A stretch of DNA of 64,000 nucleotides from Flavobacterium reichenbachii (GTDB lineage: Bacteria > Bacteroidota > Bacteroidia > Flavobacteriales > Flavobacteriaceae). Below the pieces are notes generated by a model. The model was not told where the DNA came from. It saw only the letters and a list, made by a program, of their open reading frames with translations, and made no database searches. The stretch is from contig NZ_MUHF01000011.1 of assembly GCF_002217435.1 (NCBI RefSeq), positions 1 through 64,000 on the forward strand. Direction: 5' to 3'. Below, piece after piece: positions 27,761 through 35,415 of the stretch (positions are counted from its first letter, which is position 1; each line of letters begins with the position of its first letter). The position numbers and the translations under genes are program-made.

Positions 27761-29005
27761 TTAAATTCCTTTATAAAATTTCTTTTTCTTTTTTTGTTTA
27801 AACTGTTTCGAAACATACTCATTTACTTTTTCCCCGCGGAGCAGTATATCTGCAAGATTTTCTTTTACATACTCTTGCGATTCGATATTGTGAAAGTTTT
27901 CTGAAGTCGTTGAATTGGACTTTTGAAATTTCCTTTCAACTGCAAGAATATTTATGGCACAGCTTTCCTGAATTCCTTTTGCGCTGAATTCTTTTCCCAG
28001 ACTGCTTCCGTTGAAAACGGATCTAGTTTTATGGTCAACGTAAGTTATTCCGTAAAGCTGTCCGTCCCTGCTTTTTCTTAGTATCATATGAATACTTTCT
28101 CTTTCCAATATTTTGGATAATTTTTCGGGAGAAAATATGCTTTCACGAAGGAAAGCAAGTTTTACGGCATTTTTCACATATTTTTTGCAAGATTCTTTCT
28201 TTGCCTCATTAGACTTAAACTTTCCTTCCAGAAATTTTAAGGTGGGTCTGCTGTAGAATTCGCTGGCTTTTATCGGCACGCCTATCGGTTTTGAATTCTG
28301 GTCAAGTATCTTGTAAAGCAGTCCATTATTTTTAAAAACTCTCGATTCCTCGCTTCCTCTGTCAGCATGAACATTGTAGAGGTTTAAAACTGCGTTGAGT
28401 TCAGGCAGACTTGAATATTTATAGTCAAACAACACCTGATTTAAAACTGAATTGATAGCCTTTCTGGACTCTGCTTTTCCGTATTGGACTCTGCCGACAT
28501 CTATCGGATTTAACGAAAATTGTTCTTTCTGTTTTCTTCCTTCGGCTTTTACAAGTCCGAACATTTCTTCAATTTCTTTTCTTGCAGGTTCTGATTTTCT
28601 GATTCCCAGCAAATGCAGATCGATTCTTTTTCCGTCTCTCTGAATGTTGTTTGTCACGATATGGCAGTGCGGATGCCCTGCATCATAATGCTGATACACC
28701 AGATAAGGCTGTCTGCCAAATCCCAGTTTTTCCATATAGGTGTCTGCAATTTTAGCCAGTTTTTCTTTCGAATGATTCTCCGAGGGATCAAAGTTGAGCG
28801 AGATATGCACTGTGTTTCGTTTCACATTGGTATTGAGTTCTGCCAGTTTTAGGAAGCGGTTTAATTTTGAAGTGAAACTCAGTTTTTCCAGCTCCAGCGG
28901 ATAATTCACAGCACTGATGCATTCCGCTTTTCCGATCTCAACTTTATTTTCGTTGTAATTCAGAATGCCTCTTATGGAAGAGCTTGTTTTTATCACTGCA
29001 ACCAT
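27761..29005 (-). CDS. Mobilization relaxase (MobP/BmgA-like)
   Basis: 414 residues. Tyr17 (IRGILNYNENK) is the likely nicking residue. The metal-binding three-His motif is HPHCHIVTN (H111, H113, H115), with HISLNFDPSE upstream and NIQRDGKRIDLH downstream, all typical of the relaxase/mobilization-nuclease family of Bacteroidota. The C-terminal part (about 200-414) is Lys-rich and variable. By family it nicks oriT and pilots DNA in conjugation. Its start overlaps the truncated mobC by 13 bp. It is the only conjugation function in the window, so the element was mobilizable rather than self-transmissible, or is now a remnant. Confidence 0.9.
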   Translation of the reverse strand: MVAVIKTSSSIRGILNYNENKVEIGKAECISAVNYPLELEKLSFTSKLNRFLKLAELNTNVKRNTVHISLNFDPSENHSKEKLAKIADTYMEKLGFGRQPYLVYQHYDAGHPHCHIVTNNIQRDGKRIDLHLLGIRKSEPARKEIEEMFGLVKAEGRKQKEQFSLNPIDVGRVQYGKAESRKAINSVLNQVLFDYKYSSLPELNAVLNLYNVHADRGSEESRVFKNNGLLYKILDQNSKPIGVPIKASEFYSRPTLKFLEGKFKSNEAKKESCKKYVKNAVKLAFLRESIFSPEKLSKILERESIHMILRKSRDGQLYGITYVDHKTRSVFNGSSLGKEFSAKGIQESCAINILAVERKFQKSNSTTSENFHNIESQEYVKENLADILLRGEKVNEYVSKQFKQKKKKKFYKGI

Positions 29006-29304
29006 TTTTCTGCAATTTTCTGGGTGTGGCCTGAAACCTCTTCCATTTTATCAAAAAGTCTTTTTCTCTGGATTTCGAATAGATAAAGATGCCCTTTAAA
29101 ATCGGGAACAGTTTTGAGCGTGTTTATCTTTCTGGCAATTTGGTTGATATTATTGCCTATCGCCCTTAATTCGGAAGTAAGCACAGCTGTCTCTTCCATC
29201 AGTTCGTCTAAGGACTGGTTTCTGTAAGTGGCTACAATTGGTTTGTTGAATAAGTGTCTTCTGATGTGGTCACTTAATTTTCGGCAGGTGCTTGCTCTGA
29301 AGGC
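28993..29304 (-). pseudogene. mobC-type accessory protein, 5'-truncated at the island boundary
   Basis: An open frame of about 103 codons reads AFRASTCRKLSDHIRRHLF, then NKPIVATYRNQSLDELMEE, then LTSELRAIGNNINQIARKIN, the C-terminal part of a MobC nicking accessory protein (PF05713-like). A stop (29305-29307) and the tRNA-terminator hairpin of attachment site B lie just before it, so the N-terminal ribbon-helix-helix region is missing. The only Met start, at 29199, would give 68 residues. The loss at exactly the boundary suggests the element was cut by recombination there. Confidence 0.75.
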
Positions 29305-29318
29305 CTAAAATAAAAAAA

Positions 29319-29344
29319 ACCTGCAAATCGTTGAATTTGCAGGT
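29319..29344. terminator. Recurrent terminator hairpin, copy 3
   Basis: ACCTGCAAAT (29319-29328) and ATTTGCAGGT (29335-29344) form a perfect 10-bp stem with a 6-nt loop. On the reverse strand it sits downstream of the tRNA-end fragment of site B. A second small stem GAAAACTT/AAGTTTTC lies at 29379-29395. Confidence 0.7.
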
Positions 29345-29413
29345 CTTCAGACATTTTTTGTGGCTTTTTAAAAAGAATGAAAACTTTAAGTTTTCCGCCT
29401 TTTAGGCCTTTCC

Positions 29414-29436
29414 GTGGGGAGAGCAGGATTCGAACC
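29414..29436 (-). repeat. tRNA 3'-end fragment, candidate attachment site B
   Basis: Identical over 23 nt to the fragment at 16382-16404 (T-loop to acceptor). It is followed at 29477-29494 by a degenerate copy of the 17-bp repeat (TGCACC-CAATGT-TGCCAT). A CGCAAAAAGGTATCAACT stretch at about 29677-29694 is shared in part with 16631-16648 and 33895-33913. No gene is seen between 29437 and 29914. Confidence 0.65.
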
Positions 29437-29914
29437 TTAAGTCCCGGACCCCCCGTATTTCCTTCATTTTTATTTTTGCACCCAATGTTGCCATAAAACT
29501 CAAACTACCAATTTTCTAAAAATGGTTCAGGTAATTTTTGCTTTAATTCGTTTAAAATGAGTGTTATAATTCTTATGTGCTGAATTGCAAAAATTCATAA
29601 TATTTCTACAATATGTAAAAAATATTTCAATCCTTTTTAATGAAAAGTTTTAAAAAATTAACGCTATAACTTTTAGTCGCAAAAAGGTATCAACTTCACA
29701 TCTTTTTGAAGAACTCTATACAATTCCAAATCAATCAAATCAAAGTTCTCTAAAGAATAATTATCTGTTTTTTTAAATATTATATCTGTAAAAAGATTAA
29801 TTATCTTTAAAAAATAAGTAAAAAGGAATATTTGTCTGATTTTTGATTTTAATTAAAATTATTAATCTTTTATTTTGAAATTTGTAAGGTAAAAAAACTA
29901 AACACCATCATCAA

Positions 29915-30961
29915 ATGAAAGCGAATATACCAGAAGATTTAAGAATAAACGAAAAGAAAGATATTGAAAACACCCATAATACAATCAAGAATGATTTTGC
30001 ATTCACATTAAAGAGTATTTATTTCAATGAAAACTATATTCCGTCCAACAGCACACGTGCAACAACCAACTTTGCAAATTTGGCAAGAGGAGCGAGTCGC
30101 CAAGAAAACTTACGCAACACTATTAATATGATTAACAATCGTTTTAATGCATTGGCGAACTGGGATAATCCTAATAACGATCGCTATTCGGTTGAATTAG
30201 AAATTGTTTCTGTTTATATAGATATAGATGGCAGTGGTAAAACATTCCCATCTATTGAGATTTTAAAAACGCATATTATCGATCACAAAACAGGTAAACG
30301 CATTGAAGGCATTGTTGGAAATAATTTTTCTTCTTACGTACGCGATTATGATTTTAGCATATTGCTTTCAGAGCATAACAAGGATAAAAACAACTTTAGC
30401 ATTCCTGATAATTTTGGTGAATTACACGGGAATTTGTTTAAGTATTTTGTAAATTCAGAAACGTACAAAAAAAACTTTATCAAACCACCCGTTATCTGTT
30501 TGAGTGTATCAGACAGTAAAACGTATCACCGTACAGGAAATCATCACCCGATATTAGGTTTTGAATACCAAACCGACGATTCTTCTTTAACAGAGCAATA
30601 CTTCAAAAAAATGGGCTTGCAGGTTCGTTGTTTTATGCCGCTTAACAGCGTTGCCCCTTTAACGTTTTATTTCTTTGGCGACTTGCTGACTGATTATACA
30701 AACCTTGAATTAATCAGTACCATTAGTACAATGGAAACGTTTCAAAAAATTTATAGACCTGAAATTTATAATGCCAATTCTGTCGCAGCAGTTTGCTATA
30801 AGCCTAGTTTGAAAAACCAAGACCATTCTTTAACAAAAATTGTATACAACCGAGAAGAGCGTGCCCAGTTAGCAATTGAGCAAGGTAAATTTGCAGAAGA
30901 ATATTTCATTAAGCCTCATAAAAGTGTATTAGAACAGTGGTCTGCCAATTTTGCTCTTTAA
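29915..30961 (+). CDS. mesX: MesX (DUF1852), partner of the MesD methionine synthase
   Basis: 348 residues; recognised as DUF1852 by overall sequence (FAFTLKSIYFNENYIPSN, THIIDHKTGKRIEGIVGN, GELHGNLFKYFVNS, HHPILGFEYQTD) and by its partner. DUF1852/MesX is required together with MesD for folate-independent, oxygen-dependent methionine synthesis; its chemical role is not settled. It begins 32 bp before mesD, so both are one operon. No signal peptide, so it is cytosolic. No clear promoter or riboswitch could be recognised upstream. Confidence 0.88.
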   Translation: MKANIPEDLRINEKKDIENTHNTIKNDFAFTLKSIYFNENYIPSNSTRATTNFANLARGASRQENLRNTINMINNRFNALANWDNPNNDRYSVELEIVSVYIDIDGSGKTFPSIEILKTHIIDHKTGKRIEGIVGNNFSSYVRDYDFSILLSEHNKDKNNFSIPDNFGELHGNLFKYFVNSETYKKNFIKPPVICLSVSDSKTYHRTGNHHPILGFEYQTDDSSLTEQYFKKMGLQVRCFMPLNSVAPLTFYFFGDLLTDYTNLELISTISTMETFQKIYRPEIYNANSVAAVCYKPSLKNQDHSLTKIVYNREERAQLAIEQGKFAEEYFIKPHKSVLEQWSANFAL

Positions 30962-30993
30962 TTGATACAACAACACATTAAAATTATTTTATT

Positions 30994-32025
30994 ATGAAGA
31001 AATTATTATTACCCACCTCAATTGTTGGAAGTTTACCAAAACCTGCCTGGCTTGCACCACCTGAAAAACTTTGGTCACCTTGGAAATTAGAAGGCGATCA
31101 GTTATTTGAAGGGAAACAAGATGCTTTGCGCATTTCTTTGCAGGAACAACAATTAGCAGGGGTAGATATAATTAGTGATGGTGAGCAAACACGCCAGCAT
31201 TTTGTAACGACTTTTATCGAGCATTTAAGCGGTGTAGATTTTGAAAATCGTAAAATTGTAAAAATTCGTGACCGTTATGATGCGAGCGTTCCTGTTGTTG
31301 TAGGTGAAGTTGCACGTCAAAAATCAGTTTTTGTTGATGATGCTAAATTTTTACGTAAACAGACCAATAAGCCTATAAAATGGGCACTGCCTGGTCCGAT
31401 GACAATGGTAGATACTTTATACGATGACCATTACAAAAGCCGAGAAAAATTGGCGTGGGAATTTGCAAAAGCGCTCAATGAAGAAGCAAGAGAACTTCAG
31501 GATGCAGGGGTAGATATTATTCAGTTTGATGAACCTGCATTTAATGTATTCTTTAATGAAGTAAACGATTGGGGAATGGCAGTATTGGAAAGAGCTATTG
31601 AAGGTTTAAAATGCGAAACTGCTATACATATTTGTTACGGCTATGGAATAAAAGCCAATAATGACTGGAAAAAGACATTGGGTTCTGAGTGGCGTCAATA
31701 CGAAGAAATTTTTCCGAAAATTCAAAATTCTAAAATTGATATTGTGTCATTAGAATGTCATAACTCACGTGTACCTTTTGATTTAATGGAACTTGTTCGT
31801 GGTAAAAAAGTAATGGTCGGTGCAATTGATGTGGCAACCAACACTATCGAAACACCCGAAGAAGTAGCTTCTACGCTGCGTAAAGCGCTGGAGTTTGTAA
31901 ATATCGAAAATCTTTACCCTTCTACAAACTGTGGTATGGCTCCGTTATCTCGAAACGTAGCTAGAGGTAAGTTAAGTGCTTTAAGCGCAGGAGCAGAAAT
32001 TATACGCCAAGAATTGGCTGTTTAG
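30994..32025 (+). CDS. mesD: MesD, folate-independent core methionine synthase
   Basis: 343 residues, matching only the C-terminal catalytic half of MetE; the N-terminal folate-binding half is absent. Zinc and homocysteine residues are present: H212 and C214 (IHICYGYG), E254 (SLECHNS) and C313 (TNCGMAP). Characteristic blocks are SIVGSLPKPAWL, DGEQTRQHFV, GPMTMVDTLYDDHY and QFDEPAFN. Paired with DUF1852 this is the MesD type, whose methyl donor is still unidentified. Function is methylation of homocysteine to methionine in the cytosol. Confidence 0.9.
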   Translation: MKKLLLPTSIVGSLPKPAWLAPPEKLWSPWKLEGDQLFEGKQDALRISLQEQQLAGVDIISDGEQTRQHFVTTFIEHLSGVDFENRKIVKIRDRYDASVPVVVGEVARQKSVFVDDAKFLRKQTNKPIKWALPGPMTMVDTLYDDHYKSREKLAWEFAKALNEEARELQDAGVDIIQFDEPAFNVFFNEVNDWGMAVLERAIEGLKCETAIHICYGYGIKANNDWKKTLGSEWRQYEEIFPKIQNSKIDIVSLECHNSRVPFDLMELVRGKKVMVGAIDVATNTIETPEEVASTLRKALEFVNIENLYPSTNCGMAPLSRNVARGKLSALSAGAEIIRQELAV

Positions 32026-32073
32026 TCCAATAAATATATTAATTAGAAAATGGGGTCTTTTTTTGATCCCTCT

Positions 32074-32101
32074 GTCCGTAGAGTTTAACGACTCTACGGA
32101 C
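32074..32101. terminator. Stem-loop between mesD and the transporter gene
   Basis: GTCCGTAGAGT (32074-32084) and ACTCTACGGAC (32091-32101) form a perfect 11-bp stem. The two flanking genes converge here, so a terminator for either is likely, though no long T-run follows on the forward strand. Confidence 0.6.
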
Positions 32102-32169
32102 TAACAAATAAATCTAGAGACTCCAGTCCGCGATTGTTCCTTCAAACCAGCCCAGCCCATAAACAAAAA

Positions 32170-33162
32170 TTACACTTCTTTTCGTCGAGCCATACTTTGA
32201 GCGATGATGCTGGCGGCAATCAATTGCAAGGCGTGGTAAAGCATGAGCGGTAACAATACGATGCCTGTGATGGTACTGTGCTGAAAAAGCACTTTAGACA
32301 TGACGGTACCGTGTACCAATGACTTTTTAGATCCGCAAAATAAGACAGTAATACGATCTTCATCTGAAAAACCAAGCAAACGGCTGAGTAGTCCTACACA
32401 AAGGAATACTGCAAAAAACAGGATCATCATCCCAGCGACGAGTCCGGCAAGTTCAAGCGCAGTGAAGCCTTCGAAAAGATGTTGGGAGAATGATTTACAA
32501 AACGACGTGTAAATAATGGTAAGGATGACTGCCTGATCGAAATATTTGAGCTGTTTCTTATATTTTTCAGCAATGGCGCCAAAACGGGAGTTGAGGCTGA
32601 TGCCAATGATGACAGGCAACAAAACTTGAAGAAGCAACTTTATGACGATATCAGTGACATCAAAATCGCCTGTTGCAGAAGCTATGAACAACCCAACCCA
32701 GAGCGGTGTAACGACTACTCCGATCAAACTGGAAATGCTCGCGTTAAAAATGGCTGCGGGAATGTTGCCTTTGGCGATAGAAACCATGACTACGGAAGAG
32801 GAAACTGTGGACGGTAAAGCTGCCAGAAAAAATACACCCAGCCAAAGCAGCTCGAAGCCGGCGTTCACGAACAAGGGACGAAATGCCAAAACGATGAGCG
32901 GAAAAAACAAAAAGGTTGTCAATTGCACGACAATGTGCATTTTCCAGTTAGCAAGCCCGGCTTTTAGTTTCTCAACACTCAGTCGCAATCCATAAAACAA
33001 GAAAATAAACGACACGCCTGCATTGGCAATGTCCTCTAACGAAACAGGTTCTTTGATCATACCTGGCTTCGGCAAAAAATAAGCCAGCAGAATCATGGTG
33101 CCTATCATTAACAGGAAACCGTCGAAACCTGCTTTACTTAATACTTTTAATAACTTCTTCAA
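32170..33162 (-). CDS. Bile-acid:sodium-symporter-like (SLC10A7/YfeH) transporter
   Basis: 330 residues, about ten membrane helices. Diagnostic blocks include ISFIFLFYGLRLS-like (GVSFIFLFYGLRLSVEKL), PSTVSSSVVMVSIAKGNIPAA and FCGSKKSLVHGTVMSKVLF, typical of the SBF-like SLC10A7/YfeH group. The substrate is not known for bacterial members. It is divergent from an Lrp-family regulator 167 bp away, which is a likely controller. The coding DNA appears richer in G+C than its neighbours. Confidence 0.88.
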   Translation of the reverse strand: MKKLLKVLSKAGFDGFLLMIGTMILLAYFLPKPGMIKEPVSLEDIANAGVSFIFLFYGLRLSVEKLKAGLANWKMHIVVQLTTFLFFPLIVLAFRPLFVNAGFELLWLGVFFLAALPSTVSSSVVMVSIAKGNIPAAIFNASISSLIGVVVTPLWVGLFIASATGDFDVTDIVIKLLLQVLLPVIIGISLNSRFGAIAEKYKKQLKYFDQAVILTIIYTSFCKSFSQHLFEGFTALELAGLVAGMMILFFAVFLCVGLLSRLLGFSDEDRITVLFCGSKKSLVHGTVMSKVLFQHSTITGIVLLPLMLYHALQLIAASIIAQSMARRKEV

Positions 33163-33265
33163 TTTGCTCTTAATTTTAATTTAGATTTTTATACGGCAAA
33201 AATAAGTTTTGCAGGTCATTAAATCTTCTATTTAATTAAAATAAGGTTTTTGTGTTGTTTTGTAT

Positions 33266-33273
33266 TATATTTG
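33266..33273 (+). promoter_or_regulatory. Putative -7 box of the Lrp-family gene
   Basis: TATATTTG fits TAnnTTTG and lies 55 bp before the ATG at 33329. The -33 element is not convincing: the nearest TTG is only 13 bp away. The call is therefore tentative. Confidence 0.35.
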
Positions 33274-33328
33274 AAGATTATAATTCTTTTTTATAAATTA
33301 ATTCAGCCTTTTTTAAGTAAAATATTCT

Positions 33329-33781
33329 ATGGAGCAGATAGACGATGTTGATCTTCAGTTATTAAATATACTTCACGATAATTCTAAATACACAGTAAAA
33401 GAACTAGCAAAGATGGTAAATCTTTCTGCATCTCCAGTTTTTGAGCGTATTAAAAGATTGGAAAACAACGGTTATATTAAGAAATATATAGCCCTGCTGG
33501 ATGCAGAAAAACTAAACAGGGGATTTATCGTTTTCTGTAATATAAAACTTAAACAGCACGATCGTAATATTGGGAATCAGTTTGTTAGTGATATTATGAA
33601 AATAGAAGAAATTGTGGAATGTTACAATATCTCAGGAGATTACGATTTTTTGATGAAAGTTTATGCCAAAGATATGAAGCATTATCAGGATTTTGTGTTT
33701 AATAAATTGGGATCAGTTGAAAGCATAGGGAGCACCCAAAGTACCTTTGTTATGTCGGAGATAAAAAATCTCTACGGATAG
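33329..33781 (+). CDS. Lrp/AsnC family transcriptional regulator
   Basis: 150 residues. The N-terminal AsnC-type helix-turn-helix (about 5-62: DVDLQLLNILHDNSKYTVKELAKMVNLSASPVFERIKRLENNGYI, split here only for reading) is followed by a RAM ligand-binding domain (about 68-148) with the signature ISGDYDFLMKVYAKDM. By family it senses amino acids or related metabolites and binds as octamer or hexadecamer. It is divergent from the transporter gene, a common pairing for Lrp regulators of amino-acid flux. Confidence 0.93.
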   Translation: MEQIDDVDLQLLNILHDNSKYTVKELAKMVNLSASPVFERIKRLENNGYIKKYIALLDAEKLNRGFIVFCNIKLKQHDRNIGNQFVSDIMKIEEIVECYNISGDYDFLMKVYAKDMKHYQDFVFNKLGSVESIGSTQSTFVMSEIKNLYG

Positions 33782-33828
33782 AACTTTGTTTATTGTAGGA
33801 GAAAATGTATGAAGTCCAAATTTGCATA

Positions 33829-33845
33829 TGCCACGATTCTGGCAC
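33829..33845. repeat. 17-bp direct-repeat motif without a tRNA fragment
   Basis: TGCCAC-GATTC-TGGCAC, one mismatch between the hexamers. Some 60 bp further (33895-33913) is CGCAAAAAAGATATCCACT, related to stretches behind sites A and B. No tRNA end is recognisable at the expected distance, so it is either a decayed module or the other arm of one. Confidence 0.45.
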
Positions 33846-33938
33846 AAAATGCAGCGTGTAGAAATATCTTGAAAAAATCGCCATAATTTTTAATCGCAAA
33901 AAAGATATCCACTCCAGAATACTGAAAATCAAAACCGA

Positions 33939-33968
33939 AACAGCTGCAAGAACTTACTTGCAGCTGTT
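33939..33968. terminator. Bidirectional terminator after the T9SS surface-protein operon
   Basis: AACAGCTGCAAG (33939-33950) pairs perfectly over 12 bp with CTTGCAGCTGTT (33957-33968). On the reverse strand it is the first stem after the last gene of the operon (34057) and is followed by TCGGTTTTGATTTT. Confidence 0.78.
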
Positions 33969-34056
33969 TAATTAATTTTAATAAATCCGTATCGTTTTTT
34001 AGTACGAGGCATCTAATACTACCGATAAAGAATTAGATTTTTGCATTGGAAAGTAA

Positions 34057-34440
34057 TTATTCAACCAATTCAAAATCTCCCTGATCGATGTACTTTATAA
34101 CGTCCTTATAATTACTGCCAACTATTTGTGCAGCATTCTCACCATTAGTCAAAATAACAGGATTGATTTGAGAAGCCGCAACTGTAAAAGTCATTGTGTA
34201 AATAACTCCGTTTACAGAATAATCAACTCTAAAAGGCCTATTAACATCAACATAATTAGTTTCTATCTTTATTCCGTATTTCACATTTGGACTTATACAT
34301 TCGTTTTTAGCTATTTTTGAGCCGTCAGCATGCACAAAAGAAATACTTCTCGATTCAATTGTCATGTCGTCTTCGTGATCTGAACAGCTAAAAGAGACTA
34401 TCATAACTAATATTAAAATATAGTATTGTTTAATTTTCAT
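34057..34440 (-). CDS. Small lipoprotein, last gene of the T9SS operon
   Basis: 127 residues with a lipoprotein signal (MKIKQYYILILVMIVSFSC, lipobox at Cys19) and an Ig-like beta-rich mature part (YGIKIETNYVDVNRPFRVDYSVNG, SQINPVILTNG). No named family. It begins 2 bp after the preceding gene, so it is coupled to the exported protein at 34443-35348. A role in anchoring or assembling the surface complex is possible but not shown. Confidence 0.75.
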   Translation of the reverse strand: MKIKQYYILILVMIVSFSCSDHEDDMTIESRSISFVHADGSKIAKNECISPNVKYGIKIETNYVDVNRPFRVDYSVNGVIYTMTFTVAASQINPVILTNGENAAQIVGSNYKDVIKYIDQGDFELVE

Positions 34441-34442
34441 TA

Positions 34443-35348
34443 TTACTGTTTTTGATTTATTATTATTTCTTTACTAATACTGCCTACAGTAACAGTATAT
34501 TTTCCTGTGTCTAAATTGTTAAAAACAGTTTCTCCATTCTGAATGTTTTGTGATGCAATTTTAACACTGTCTTTTGTCAAAGTAGCCAGAGTTTGATTTT
34601 CATCATATAAAACTTTAATAACGCCGCCGGTATAACATACCGCATCTTTTTTATAAAATACGGCACTGCCCAATTTAACCGTTACAGTATACTGTTTTAT
34701 GGTAGATTGGTCTTCTGAAAGTACCTGAAATTGAACCGGATTACTAAAATCTATAGCATTTGTTCCTGAAATTTTATTTGCTGTTCCTATAAATAATCTG
34801 GCTCCGGGACTTAATTCAAATAGAGCGTTTAATGCAGAAACATTGGTTCCTTTACTAACATACAATGTGATCTGCGATCCTGAAATAGTTTTAGCGGTAG
34901 TTAAATCCTTAAAACTAAAATCAACAATTTCGGCATCAGTTTTTAATGAAGGGCTTGCAAAACTATAAGACTGGAATAGATCTCCATAGTGTTTATTGTT
35001 TTCGAATACTTTTGTCTTTGTTACTTCTTTTACAGCATTATTTGCAGAATCGTAGATTTTGAAATTAATTGTTTCGCCATCAGTATTAGAAAAAACCGTT
35101 AAATAAACTACATTTTTTTTCTCACTTGCTACATAAATTACATTGGCAATACCGCGGCATTCTCCGTTAACAAAAGCGGCTACTTTATCGCTCGTGCTTG
35201 ATAAGTTTTTTCCATCAACATTGGCAAAACCTTCAAATGACATTGTGTATTGAAATTTATTTTCATTTACTGACCAGTTAGGTGATTGGCCAGATACAGT
35301 ATTTCCTATTATAAAAAGTAATACTATTATATGGATATAATTTCTCAT
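34443..35348 (-). CDS. Exported protein sharing a domain with the giant LamG protein
   Basis: 301 residues with a signal peptide (MRNYIHIIVLLFIIGNTVSG). Residues about 22-130 (PNWSVNENKFQYTMSF, KVAAFVNGECRGIA, LTVFSNTDGETINFKIYDS) are clearly paralogous to residues about 2340-2450 of the 2839-residue protein encoded just upstream (PNWNVDPTHFDYSMNI, KIAAFYNEEVRGSV, LTVYSNTNSGENLKFKIWDA). The C-terminal half holds Ig-like strands and ends like a short T9SS-type tail (LDTGKYTVTVGSISKEIIINQ). The shared module suggests that both proteins bind the same partner. Confidence 0.78.
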   Translation of the reverse strand: MRNYIHIIVLLFIIGNTVSGQSPNWSVNENKFQYTMSFEGFANVDGKNLSSTSDKVAAFVNGECRGIANVIYVASEKKNVVYLTVFSNTDGETINFKIYDSANNAVKEVTKTKVFENNKHYGDLFQSYSFASPSLKTDAEIVDFSFKDLTTAKTISGSQITLYVSKGTNVSALNALFELSPGARLFIGTANKISGTNAIDFSNPVQFQVLSEDQSTIKQYTVTVKLGSAVFYKKDAVCYTGGVIKVLYDENQTLATLTKDSVKIASQNIQNGETVFNNLDTGKYTVTVGSISKEIIINQKQ

Positions 35349-35365
35349 TTTTAATTGATTATAAA

Positions 35366-35399
35366 CTCCTAAAACAAACTTAGAAAGATGTTTTAGGAG
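35366..35399 (-). terminator. Intercistronic hairpin after the giant gene
   Basis: CTCCTAAAACA (35366-35376) pairs with TGTTTTAGGAG (35389-35399), 11 bp, 12-nt loop. It lies in the 67-bp gap inside the reverse operon. It may lower read-through into the two small downstream genes or protect the 3' end of the long transcript. Confidence 0.6.
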
Positions 35400-35415
35400 C
35401 TCAATTATTGATTAT

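Noticed and set aside
29500..29914. SAM- or cobalamin-type riboswitch upstream of mesX
   Set aside because: The leader is very A/T-rich and no conserved core or stable multi-stem structure could be recognised by eye.
33765..33785. GGATAGAAC as a tRNA T-loop partner for the repeat at 33829
   Set aside because: It lies in the coding end of the Lrp gene and lacks a T-loop consensus; judged chance.
33750..33932. 60-codon reverse frame through the 17-bp repeat motif
   Set aside because: It overlaps the end of the Lrp gene, and the corresponding frames in the other copies of the motif are full of stops, so it is not coding.
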